NCBI RefSeq assembly: GCF_000317615.1
Contig: NC_019780.1
Span: 1,881,840-1,945,839, forward strand
Source of the DNA: Dactylococcopsis salina PCC 8305
Lineage (GTDB): Bacteria; Cyanobacteriota; Cyanobacteriia; Cyanobacteriales; Rubidibacteraceae
Reading direction: 5' to 3'
DNA length: 64,000 nucleotides
Part shown: positions 8,569-16,486 of the stretch, one piece after another
Layout of the letters: each line of letters opens with the position of its first letter
How positions within the stretch are numbered: the stretch's first letter is position 1
The notes under the pieces: generated by a model
The model's input: the letters and a program-made list of their open reading frames with translations, nothing else
What the model was told of the DNA's origin: nothing
Database searches by the model: none
Made by a program: the position numbers and the translations under genes

Positions 8569-9036
8569 ATGATTGTTGTTGCGGATACCTCACCCATTTG
8601 CTACCTGATTTTAATCGGAGAGATTAAGGTTATTTATTCTTTGTTTGACTCTCTCTATCTTCCTCAAGCGGTGTATGATGAGCTAAACGATGAAGGAACG
8701 CCGCAAGTGGTTAAGGAGTGGCTACAGCAACTACCTCAACAGGTGAGAGTCATTGCTTCTAGTGAAATTAAAGTTGCTAGTTTATCTCATTTGCATCGAG
8801 GAGAATATGAAGCCATCCTTTTAGCTGAAATCATTAAAGCAGAATTGATTATTATCGATGAAAAGGCTGGAAGAAAAAGTGCTAAACAACGAGGCTTGAA
8901 TGTAACTGGATTACTGGGAATTCTTAAGTTAGCGTCAAATAAAAATTTAATTAACTTTACTACAGCAATCGAACAGTTAAAAGCGACTAATTTCCGAGTG
9001 TCATCTAGTTTATTACAGTCACTGTTAGAACAGTAA
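8569..9036 (+). CDS. DUF3368 PIN-like toxin
   Basis: Predicted nuclease toxin of a type II system. It has the DUF3368 start VVADTSPICYLILIG with the first PIN acidic residue, LPQAVYDEL, RGEYEAILLA, and LIIIDEKAGRKSAKQRGLNVTG with further acidic residues. Its ATG follows the antitoxin TGA directly (GAATGAATG), so the two are translationally coupled. Length of 155 aa is normal and no lesion is visible. Confidence 0.83.
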   Translation: MIVVADTSPICYLILIGEIKVIYSLFDSLYLPQAVYDELNDEGTPQVVKEWLQQLPQQVRVIASSEIKVASLSHLHRGEYEAILLAEIIKAELIIIDEKAGRKSAKQRGLNVTGLLGILKLASNKNLINFTTAIEQLKATNFRVSSSLLQSLLEQ

Positions 9037-9046
9037 AACTGCTGTC

Positions 9047-9067
9047 GGGGTGAGTAATGATCACCCC
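9047..9067. terminator. Bidirectional hairpin between convergent genes
   Basis: GGGGTGA (9047-9053) pairs with TCACCCC (9061-9067) around a 7-nt loop, between the toxin gene and the convergent ispH. There is no long T-run, so termination is plausible but not certain. Confidence 0.5.
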
Positions 9068-9096
9068 AACTTCTTAACTTACTTTCTCTCTCTTAA

Positions 9097-10304
9097 TTAA
9101 CTAACCAACGCCATATTTTTTGCCACCAAAATCTTCTCAATCACATCTTCTACCGCTTGATCTGGTGTAGAAGCGCCAGAAGTAATTCCTACCGTAATCT
9201 CTCCCTCTGGAAGCCAATTTTCCATGGTCTCTAAATCTTTTCCTAACGGTTTATGTTCAATCTTATTCCCTTCAAAAATACGACTTCCTCCATCAATATG
9301 ATAAGAAGGAATCCCATATTCAATGCCAATTTCTTGTAAATGAGTAGTATTAGAAGAATTAAAGCCACCAATGACCACCAAGAGAGATAAGTCTTCTTTG
9401 ACCAAATTTAACATAGCATCTTGTCTTTCTTGGGTGGCATCACAAATCGTGTTAAAACTCATAAAATGCTCATTAAATTCTGTCGGACCATATTTTTCTA
9501 ACATCGTCCGTTCAAACAATTTCCCAATTTGTTCAGTTTCACTTTTAAGCATCGTTGTTTGATTCGCAATGCCAACTTTATCCAAATCAACATCAGGATC
9601 AAAACCAGGGGAATAGGCTTGATAAAATTTTTCTAAAAACGCTTCTTTGTCGCCACCGTGTAAAATATAGTTGGCTACATATTGCGCTTCTTCTAAGTTT
9701 AAAACCACTAAATATTTTTCAGCAAAAGAACTGGTGGCAACCGTTTCTTCGTGATGATATTTTCCATGAATAATGGAAGTGTAACTCTTTTTCTTATGCT
9801 TTTCTACAGAGTTCCAAACTTTAGAAACCCAAGGACAAGTCGTGTCAACAATCGTACAACCTAAATCATTTAAGAGTTGCATTTCTGTAACACTAGCCCC
9901 AAAAGCTGGTAAAATTACGACATCTCCTTCATCAACAACCGAGAAATCTTTTTCTCCATTTTCAACGGGAATAAAACCAACATTCATGTCTCGTAAATGT
10001 TGATTCACAGAAGGATTATGGATAATTTCATTCGTAATCCAAATGCGTTCTTTTGGAAAGTGTTGACGAGTTTCATAAGCAATCGCAACCGCACGTTCCA
10101 CTCCCCAACAAAAACCAAATGCTTCGGCTAAACGAATGGTAACATTTCCTTTTTTAAGCGATAATTATTATCTCGTATTTCTTGGATTAAATTACTTTGA
10201 TATTCTGATTGAAGTAACTCGTTAATTTCCTCTTCGTGACCAAACCCACGACGATGATATTTATCTGAGTGGTGAAGAGAACGTTTAAAGGCTTTTGTAT
10301 CCAT
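9097..10304 (-). CDS. ispH: 4-hydroxy-3-methylbut-2-enyl diphosphate reductase, split by a -1 frameshift
   Basis: Last step of the MEP pathway, making IPP and DMAPP with a [4Fe-4S] cluster. Frame 1 encodes [12 protein letters not shown] to NNYRLKK, then drifts to a stop at 10128-10130. The second frame carries [21 protein letters not shown] and the rest to 9097. The cluster cysteines lie in GFCWGV, TTCPWV and CDATQER, all in the second frame. The switch falls exactly on A AAA AAG (10155-10149), a classic -1 slippery heptamer; a -1 slip gives [17 protein letters not shown], the expected family sequence. Because IspH should be essential, I read this as one gene, either frameshifted at expression or carrying an A7-to-A6 sequence error. 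A second start (MGMDTK) lies 6 bp upstream. Confidence 0.88.
10149..10155 (-). promoter_or_regulatory. ispH: Candidate -1 slippery site in ispH
   Basis: Minus-strand A AAA AAG in the correct phase (codons TTA AAA AAG). A weak nested stem can be drawn just downstream (AAATG...CATTT around TTCG...CGAA). No Shine-Dalgarno-like stimulator is evident upstream. Confidence 0.55.
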
Positions 10305-10389
10305 TCCCATAATTGCTTTTTTTTGCTGGCAGCAAGATGATATAACTTGTTTCCCATCCTATCTTATCGGAAATCTTCGATTACCTTTT

Positions 10390-10481
10390 TGTTATTCGTT
10401 ATTCGTTATTTGTTATTGGGGATTTGCGGAAAAGGTATCGTAGAGATGTAGGTTGGGTGAAGAGTAGCGAAACCCAACATT
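10390..10481. repeat. Heptamer tract plus REP-like family 1 copy
   Basis: GTTATTC/GTTATTT heptamers at about 10390-10420, then GTAGGTTGGGTG...CGAAACCCAACA at 10449-10481, between ispH and the recombinase gene. Confidence 0.75.
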
Positions 10482-10502
10482 GATTTCCATTAAACCGACA
10501 GT

Positions 10503-11783
10503 TTAAATAAAGAAAACGAGATTCAGTTCCCATTTTGAGGGGGTTTGGTAAAATATCTCTATGCGTTGGATGAACTCTCGGAAGTAAAACCGCCGTTCCG
10601 ATTCTGATAAGTCTAACCAGAATTGTCGCAAGGAAACTGTCTGCGCGATCGCGCTAAGGTTTTCAGGGGGAGATTGTGCAATCTGACTTTGATATGCCGC
10701 AATTTCAGTGCGTATTTTATAACGTCGCAGTTGTGCCGTTTCAGCATCTAATACCCCATGAGTTTCTAACTGGGAGACCTGCGCTAAAATCTCTTGTAAC
10801 CCCTGAATTTTGCTTTCTAAAGCCTGTTTTTGTTCCCCTAACCCTTCTGAGTTCATTTTGGCGACAGCTTGCGGTAATTCCTCACAAACGCGATCGATGC
10901 TAGAACTTAAAACCGCTTGATACGGAATCCCTTGACACTGGGGGGAATGAGGACAATGATGAGGACGTAAATATAAGTATTCTCGCTTTTTACTTCGCAT
11001 CGTCACTTGTGTTATCCTCAAAGGACACTGGCAACTTCCACAAACCACTAATCCAGCTAAAGAACGGGGGGCGCTGGCGGTGCGGGGTGGCAGTTTACGA
11101 TTTCGTCTCAGCAATCGATCGATCTGTGCGGCTTCGTCTCTGGTTAAAATCGGAATATGGGTGTTAGGAATCACGTCTCCGTTTTTGTAGCCCAAGTCTC
11201 CCCGATAGCTGGGATTCGTCAACCAATGACGACCCGTAGCAACAGAAATTTTTTTCCCATACCGACGTTCTAAATAGCGTACTGCGCCGCGTAATGATCC
11301 ATAGAGAAGGAAGTGTTCAAAAAAATCCTTAACGACGGGTGCGGTGCTACGATCGAGAATATATTTCTCTTTTCCTCTACGATAACCATAGGGCGCTTTC
11401 CCTGGTGGCGGTTGAGCATTCAAACGATTCTTGGCGTGTCCTCTTTCCAGTTGACGACGACGCTGTTGTTGGTGGAGAGAGGCAATAAAATCAAACAAAT
11501 GCTGATGATCTAATTTCTCATCGGCAACTGCTACAATTTTACAACTCAATGCTTCCAGTTGTTCGATCGAGCTTTTCACCGCGTCTAAATTTTCTCCTAA
11601 CTCTCCCCAACTGCGAACCAAAATCACATCGGGTGGCGTTAACCCACAATCGACTAAAAGTTGTTCCCATTCTTGTCTCCCTCCCCGATCATGGTAAACG
11701 CGATCGATCGTTCTTCCCCAATCATACTTTTCTTCAGGAGAATCCAGAAGCGGATCACTGTAGCAATAAGCAAAAACCGTCAT
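10503..11783 (-). CDS. Large serine recombinase family protein (XisF-like)
   Basis: It has a resolvase-like N-terminus (about 1-110; AYCYSDPL with a candidate catalytic Ser near residue 9, and VILVRSWGELGEN). A recombinase domain follows (PPPGKAPYGYRRG..., about 125-235). Then comes a zinc-ribbon with paired cysteines (CGSCQCPL and later HCPHSPQC) and a C-terminal coiled coil. The architecture matches large serine recombinases such as cyanobacterial XisF. The N-terminal catalytic region is divergent from canonical resolvases (no SxxxQ motif), so activity is uncertain. Its ATG overlaps the stop of the upstream VOC gene by 4 bp. Confidence 0.75.
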   Translation of the reverse strand: MTVFAYCYSDPLLDSPEEKYDWGRTIDRVYHDRGGRQEWEQLLVDCGLTPPDVILVRSWGELGENLDAVKSSIEQLEALSCKIVAVADEKLDHQHLFDFIASLHQQQRRRQLERGHAKNRLNAQPPPGKAPYGYRRGKEKYILDRSTAPVVKDFFEHFLLYGSLRGAVRYLERRYGKKISVATGRHWLTNPSYRGDLGYKNGDVIPNTHIPILTRDEAAQIDRLLRRNRKLPPRTASAPRSLAGLVVCGSCQCPLRITQVTMRSKKREYLYLRPHHCPHSPQCQGIPYQAVLSSSIDRVCEELPQAVAKMNSEGLGEQKQALESKIQGLQEILAQVSQLETHGVLDAETAQLRRYKIRTEIAAYQSQIAQSPPENLSAIAQTVSLRQFWLDLSESERRFYFREFIQRIEIFYQTPSKWELNLVFFI

Positions 11784-12142
11784 TCTGCACTGAGTTCAAC
11801 AATATTCCCATCGGGGTCTTTTGTAAACAAAGCCGCACGACCAGAAGCACTACTTTGTAAGGGATAACCCCCTTCTCGCAAACGAGTTTTAATCAACTCT
11901 AAATCATCCACCGCAAAAGCAATGTGAGGATTACGCCCCCATTTTTCTCTATTCACTGGTGTTGTTTTCCAGTTTGCATCTTCAATCAGATGAATCTGAT
12001 CATCTCCCACCTGATACCAAACTCCAGGAAACTTCAAGGAACGTTCTGCTTTCGGCAACTCTAACACTTCCGAATAAAACGCTTCTGAGGCTTTTAAATC
12101 AGAAACGAGGATTGCGGTGTGGAGATAACGAGTGACTCCCAT
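11780..12142 (-). CDS. VOC (glyoxalase/bleomycin-resistance) family protein
   Basis: Compact 120-residue protein with two beta-alpha-beta-beta-beta modules: LHTAILVSDLKASEAFYSEVLEL at the start and HIAFAVDDLELIKTRL...LFTKDPDGNIVELSAE at the end. Metal-ligand positions His8, His53 and Glu117 (approximate) fit the fold. An AAGGGA site precedes the ATG. The stop overlaps the start of the recombinase (ATGA), so the two are one operon. The substrate cannot be told from sequence. Confidence 0.85.
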   Translation of the reverse strand: MGVTRYLHTAILVSDLKASEAFYSEVLELPKAERSLKFPGVWYQVGDDQIHLIEDANWKTTPVNREKWGRNPHIAFAVDDLELIKTRLREGGYPLQSSASGRAALFTKDPDGNIVELSAE

Positions 12143-12241
12143 AGTTCCCTTCTAGAATTGCTTTTTTGTGCTTTTTTTTGCAGGCGCATCTTTCCCCATT
12201 ATTACAATAGCATAAAAATCAGCATTTAGCAAGAGGAAACT

Positions 12242-12328
12242 TTAATAAACAACATCGTGAGAACCAAGAGCCAAAAGGAGAATTGAGTTTTCTTGAGATT
12301 TTGGAGCGATTTTAAGAGTATTAGTCAT
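12242..12328 (-). CDS. Short ORF coupled to the interrupted small gene (28 aa)
   Basis: The frame begins at an ATG overlapping the stop of the interrupted gene (GATGACTAA) and reads MTNTLKIAPKSQENSILLLA... before stopping after 28 codons. It could be a tiny gene or the first part of a decayed downstream partner. I do not recognise it. Confidence 0.3.
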   Translation of the reverse strand: MTNTLKIAPKSQENSILLLALGSHDVVY

Positions 12329-12473
12329 CTAGTTCCCTCAAGAGATCACTAGCAGTTCCTTTCCGAGTTTTTCCCTCGATAAACTCTTGTTGCGTTTCTT
12401 TTACTGCTTTAATCAAATCATTTCGTTTTTCTTCCTGAAGACGCTTGTTTACCACTTCAACATACGTGGCAAG
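12321..12473 (-). pseudogene. 3' part of a small antitoxin-like gene split by a TnpB element
   Basis: Encodes the C-terminal half LATYVEVVNKRLQEEKRND... to SDLLRELDD-stop. The 5' half lies at 13922-14014 on the other side of the TnpB element. Joining 12473 to 13922 restores one frame of exactly 82 codons. The highly charged helical protein resembles small cyanobacterial antitoxin-like proteins, but I cannot assign a family. Confidence 0.65.
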
Positions 12474-13921
12474 GATTCTCCGACTACATCGCGTTAGCGA
12501 TTAGTCGTGGGAGGAAGGGCGCACATCTTCACTAAGTTGTTATAATCAGAGAAGTTCGTGAGGTAAAGAAAATGAAACAGGTTATCACCGCCAAGTTAAG
12601 GTTAGACCTTTCTCAAGAGCAGAAAACGCTTTTGCGAGAGGTTTCTTTAGCTTATCGTGATGCTCTGAATTATATTTCACAAGTTGCCTTCGACAATAAT
12701 CGAACCAGCAGTGCCAACAAACTCCAGAAGCTAGCTTACTACGACATTCGCGACCAATACAGTTTACCATCTCAGATGGCTTGTAATGTTTGTCGTCAGG
12801 TAGGAGCAACTTATCGAAGCCTCTGGACTAAGGTTAAACAAAACAGCCAACATCGCAAACAGGGAAAAACCAAAAAAGGTACAAGGGTTTAGATAACCCA
12901 CCGCACTTTGTTTCTAGAACCTGTAACCTTAACTATGGTAGGGACTTCTCTTTCGTTAAAGAAGGAATTAGTCTCATTACCTTACAAGGTCGAATCAAAG
13001 TTTCTTATTCTGGCTATCAAAAACACTTAGACTTGATTAAGTCTGGAGAGGCTAAAGCCAAAGGAGCAAAGATTTACTATACTCCTTCTAATAAGAATTA
13101 TTACTTATTAGTCAGCTTAGAAATAGAGAAACCTGATATCGAACCCACAGACATTAAACGGGTTAGCGGTGTTGATGTTGGTCAACGATATCTAGCTGTT
13201 GAGACTGATACTCAAAATCAGGTCAGTTTCTACAACGGAAAATCAACTATTCATAAAGCAAATCATTACCAAAGGAGAAGAAAATCGTTACAGCGCAAAG
13301 GCACTCGTTCCGCTAAAAGAAGACTGAAGAAGTTATCAGGACGAGAGAGACGGTTTCGCGCTGATATTAACCACCAAGTTTCTAAGAAGGTCGCTAAATC
13401 TAACTCCTTAATTGGGTTAGAAGATTTAACCCACATTAGAGAAAGAACTAATCCTCGCTGTAAAGGTAAAAAAGCATCTAAAAAACAGAAAAAGGCTAAC
13501 CGTAAACAAACCAGTTGGTCTTTTGCTGAACTCCAAAGTTTCATTGACTATAAAGCAGTATTTAATGATTCTTTGGCAATTAAAGTAGATGCCGATTACA
13601 CCTCACAAACTTGTCCTCATTGTGGACATACATCTAGAGGGAATCGACCTAACAAGGGATTAAATTTTCACTGTGAAAACTGTGGGTTTGATCTTCATGC
13701 AGATTTGGTGGGAGCTAGAAATATAACAATGAGAACGCTACTTGTTCGGCAAGACTGGGCGAGTACGGGTAGTTTGTCAGCCTGCCCAGATGATCCTTCG
13801 GGATCGTTGGATGTTTCGTCGGATGAAGCCAAAGCCATGCGCCTTTCGAGGTTCATGGAACTGCGGTGGACGGCAGAAACAAGCCCCAATCACATCGCGT
13901 TTAGCGATTGATTGCGGGTAG
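12474..13921 (+). mobile_element. IS200/IS605-type TnpB-only element
   Basis: The boundaries are deduced from the interrupted gene: removing 12474-13921 restores its frame. Near the left end is a hairpin (GACTAC-ATCGC...GCGAT-TAGTC, about 12483-12506). Near the right end is a similar hairpin (CAATCA-ATCGC...GCGAT-TGATTG, about 13887-13914). There is no target duplication, as expected for this superfamily. No TnpA gene is present, so movement would need a transposase supplied elsewhere. Confidence 0.75.
12572..13911 (+). CDS. tnpB: RNA-guided nuclease TnpB (OrfB), frameshifted
   Basis: The first part (12572-12877) holds the N-terminal domain (MKQVITAKLRLDLSQEQK...). A -1 shift at a run of six A (12872-12877) continues as KRYKGLDNPPHFVSRT, the expected family block. 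The RuvC acids are visible: Asp in SGVDVGQRYLAVE, Glu in IGLEDLTHIRE and the last Asp in DLHADLVGARN. The zinc finger CPHCGH...CENCG is intact. As written the gene is broken unless A6 slippage or a sequence error explains the shift. The stop lies inside the right-end hairpin, the area where omega RNA usually arises. Confidence 0.8.
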
Positions 13922-14014
13922 TTGACTCAAGATTTTGCGATCATCTACAGACAAACTTTCCACTAAGTTAATCGCTTCTTCTAGTTTTGATGTTCCTTCT
14001 AGATCAGTAGCCAT
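13922..14014 (-). pseudogene. 5' part of the small gene split by the TnpB element
   Basis: Encodes MATDLEGTSKLEEAINLVES...KILSQ and then runs into the element. It joins in frame with 12321-12473. The ATG at 14014 has a GGAA immediately upstream; the frame is also open a little further into the neighbouring MITE. Confidence 0.65.
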
Positions 14015-14043
14015 TTCCGTGATCTTAGTTAAGGCTTGCTGTT

Positions 14044-14251
14044 GGGAAACTGAAAGTCTTACCAAATTTTGAGGCGATTCAGTTCAGATCAAAATGCAAG
14101 TTCATTGATTGTTCAATCGTCACGCACCTTGCATCAAAACCTTCCCCTCCTACCGATCAATCAACCCTCCTGCCTCCTGCCTCCTGCCTCTTGCCTCTTG
14201 CCTCTTGCCTTTTGCCTTACTTAACCAACCAATGGACTTTTTCAGCAACCC
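14044..14251. mobile_element. MITE-like element, family 1, copy B
   Basis: Left end GGGAAACTGAAAG, the shared block TTTGAGGCGATT ... AATGCAAGTTCATTGATTGT ... CGTCACGCACC, an interior of CTCCTGC/CTCTTGC heptamers (14166-14216), and right end ACTTTTTCAGCAACCCC. It is non-coding and closely related to copy A at 2472, with a different interior. Confidence 0.7.
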
Positions 14252-14280
14252 CTAGTTAAGTCTTTGTTTCTATTTTAATC

Positions 14281-14300
14281 AGGTGGGCATTGCCCACCCT
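14281..14300. repeat. REP-like repeat, family 3 (GGTGGGC palindrome)
   Basis: GGTGGGCATTGCCCACC forms a near-perfect palindrome 25 bp downstream of the 3' end of the BI-1 gene, where it could also act as a terminator. Related copies lie at 39507, near 20628 and near 53118. Confidence 0.7.
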
Positions 14301-14324
14301 ACCAGTAGATCGGTAACTTGAGGA

Positions 14325-15053
14325 TTAGTCACGACCGCCACTGAGGGCAATCACTAATCGTAAGATAAAGATAAACAAGTTGATGTAAGTGAGATACATG
14401 GAGAGAGCGGCGGGAAGATATTTATCATCCTCGTAGGTGCGAGGGAGGATATAGAAATCAACCACAGCCACACCAGCAAATAAAAGCGTTCCAAAGCCAG
14501 AAATTCCAATTTCTAGCCAAGTGGGTGTAAAAACACCAAAGAAGCTAAAGAGGAGTTGACCGACTAAAACCACCAAGAGAGCAATCACTCCCAGTTGTAC
14601 GGTTTTAGTTAAAGCCATTCCGTCTTCATCGGAAAGGTTAGAACCAACGGAACGAGCAACGATAAATGTCGCGCCACAGCCTAACGCTGCGATTCCCACA
14701 CCGCCAACACCAGCACTGCTGCTGAGAGCCACATAAATCAAGCCACTGAGGGTATAACCCGATAATAGGCTATAAAGGGCGAGTAGGGGAAGCGCGGTGC
14801 TATTGTTGCCATTTTCTGCGACTCCTCGCGCCACAAAAAATAAGACTAATTCGGCGATGATGGCAGCGATAAATGTGGGCATAAATAGCTGAGGAGCATT
14901 GCTAATCACGCCTAAGCCACCATAAGTTCCCAACGCGGTGAGAACTAATCCTCCTCCTAGATAGGGAAGGGCATTAGAGATGACATTGGGTCCAATAATT
15001 GCACTGCCACGAGTTTCCTGCATGGCTTTGCGGAAGTTATAACTATTACTCAT
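14325..15053 (-). CDS. Bax inhibitor-1 (BI-1/YccA-like) family membrane protein
   Basis: Integral membrane protein with about seven hydrophobic segments spread over 242 residues. It has the BI-1-like ending YEDDKYLPAALSMYLTYINLFIFILRLV, in which the acidic residues fall between the last segments. Members act as membrane stress or pH-dependent leak proteins in other bacteria; the role in cyanobacteria is unknown. It is a single gene with its own upstream region, convergent to the TnpB element. Confidence 0.85.
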   Translation of the reverse strand: MSNSYNFRKAMQETRGSAIIGPNVISNALPYLGGGLVLTALGTYGGLGVISNAPQLFMPTFIAAIIAELVLFFVARGVAENGNNSTALPLLALYSLLSGYTLSGLIYVALSSSAGVGGVGIAALGCGATFIVARSVGSNLSDEDGMALTKTVQLGVIALLVVLVGQLLFSFFGVFTPTWLEIGISGFGTLLFAGVAVVDFYILPRTYEDDKYLPAALSMYLTYINLFIFILRLVIALSGGRD

Positions 15054-15144
15054 AGCGGTTTCTCTTTGCTAAGGTTAACTGACACTTTTATCTCTTATTG
15101 TGGCGGATGACACCCGTAATGGGTAGTGGAGAAAACCGATATTT

Positions 15145-15873
15145 TCATGATTCTTTTTGATAGGCGACACCGAGATAGAGTTCGCCAATTTTGGGATTAT
15201 CTAATAATTCTTTTCCAGAACCAGTGGCTCGATCGACCCCATTTTCGAGAACATAACCCCGATCGGCCATTTCTAGTGCTTTACGAGCATTTTGTTCCAC
15301 GAGAATAATTGCTTTTCCCGTTTGGTTAATGGCTTGTATCTGTTCAAAAACACTGTTCACCAGTAGGGGAGATAACGCCGCCGAAGGTTCATCTAAAATC
15401 AATAAATCGGGATCAAGCATTAACGCTCGTCCCATTCCTAACATCTGTCGTTCTCCGCCAGAGAGAGTTCCTGCTTTTTGGCGGCGACGTTGTGCCAAGA
15501 CGGGAAACATAGTGTAAATTTTATCTTTGAGAGCGTTTAGTGATCCTTTACAAATAAAGCCTCCCATTTCCAAATTTTCTTCGACGGATAAGGCAGCAAA
15601 AACGTTAGAAATTTGTGGAACGTAACACATTCCTCGTTGGACAATTTCGTTCGGTTTCAAGCCACCAATACTTTCTCCCTTAAAGTTAATTTCACCAGAA
15701 CTAGGAGTGAGTAATCCGAAAATGGCTTTGGCGAGAGTCGATTTTCCCGCACCGTTGGGACCGATCACTGCGACTAATTCTCCAGGGTTAATATGAAAGT
15801 TAATCCCCTGCAAAATATACAAGCCTTTGATATAGCCAGCGTAAACGTCTTTAACGGTGAGAAGATGATTCAT
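15145..15873 (-). CDS. livF: LivF-type ABC transporter ATP-binding protein
   Basis: ATPase of a branched-chain or neutral amino acid importer (LivF/NatE type). Walker A is GPNGAGKST, the Q-loop region is CYVPQISNVF, the signature is LSGGERQMLGMGRALM and Walker B is LLILDEPSAALSP; the H-loop region reads ILVEQNARKAL. Length of 242 aa is typical. The permeases and binding protein are not in the window; in cyanobacteria the nat genes are scattered, which fits an isolated natE. Confidence 0.85.
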   Translation of the reverse strand: MNHLLTVKDVYAGYIKGLYILQGINFHINPGELVAVIGPNGAGKSTLAKAIFGLLTPSSGEINFKGESIGGLKPNEIVQRGMCYVPQISNVFAALSVEENLEMGGFICKGSLNALKDKIYTMFPVLAQRRRQKAGTLSGGERQMLGMGRALMLDPDLLILDEPSAALSPLLVNSVFEQIQAINQTGKAIILVEQNARKALEMADRGYVLENGVDRATGSGKELLDNPKIGELYLGVAYQKES

Positions 15874-15903
15874 GGGAGGACTGTTACTGTAAGTTCTGAT
15901 TGT

Positions 15904-16131
15904 CTATTGTGGCGTATTTTGTAAATCTGGACGTTCTTCAGGAACGATCGCCCCTTCTACGGGACAAACTTGTAAACAAATACCACAGTCGATACAGGTA
16001 TCAAAGTCGATCCAATACCACTCAGTTCCTTTTTCGTTTTTGCCGGGTCCTTCGTGAATACAAGCGACGGGACAAGCGCCCACACAGTCAGCAACGCCTT
16101 CACAAGTGTTCGTAACGATCGTATAAGGCAC
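15904..16131 (-). CDS. Bacterial-type [4Fe-4S] ferredoxin (75 aa)
   Basis: Small soluble electron carrier. The first cluster motif is spaced unusually, CEGVADCVGACPVAC, and the second is canonical, CIDCGICLQVCPVEGAI. The start MPYTIVTNTCEG matches the 7Fe/8Fe ferredoxins that begin M-(P/S)-(Y/H)-x-I. Length is normal. It lies about 30 bp upstream of the ABC ATPase on the same strand, so they may be cotranscribed. Partners cannot be inferred. Confidence 0.88.
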   Translation of the reverse strand: MPYTIVTNTCEGVADCVGACPVACIHEGPGKNEKGTEWYWIDFDTCIDCGICLQVCPVEGAIVPEERPDLQNTPQ

Positions 16132-16300
16132 GGTCTTTCCTCTGCTTCATTTTTCTTCACCTTAGCAAGGATAACATATAGCAATCAGCAACGATTTATA
16201 ACAATTAATCGCCCCCTAACCCCCAATCCTGGGGGAATTTAGTGAAGCGACTTCTCACAGAAGAAGTCACAGAGGCTTTGGTCATGGAACGTCTCCCAGT

Positions 16301-16407
16301 GAACAAATAACGAATAACGAATAACAAATAACGAATAACAAATAACGAATAACAAATAACGAATAACGAATAACGAATAACGAATAACAAATAACAAATA
16401 ACGAATA
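16301..16407. repeat. Heptamer tandem array (AACGAAT/AACAAAT)
   Basis: About 15 copies of a 7-bp unit alternating AACGAAT and AACAAAT. A GACGTTCC-like half-palindrome and a CCCCC(N)GGGGG hairpin (about 16212-16238) precede it. The open frames across it are artefacts of the repeat. Confidence 0.85.
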
Positions 16408-16441
16408 TTGGTGTTGGGTTTCGTTACCTCCACCCAACCTA
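16408..16441. repeat. REP-like repeat, family 1, upstream of map
   Basis: TGTTGGGTTTC...CACCCAACCTAC lies about 45 bp before the map start. Confidence 0.8.
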
Positions 16442-16486
16442 CTTTCTATAATGGTTGAATGATATCCTGATAATAAAGTCCAATTT

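Noticed and set aside
9097-10101. Treating the downstream ispH frame as a complete gene starting at GTG 10101
   Set aside because: That start would drop the first cluster cysteine (GFCWGV) and 70 conserved residues, so the frame must be joined to the upstream part.
15900-16242. ORFs opposite and out of frame with the ferredoxin gene
   Set aside because: The ferredoxin frame with eight Cys explains this region.
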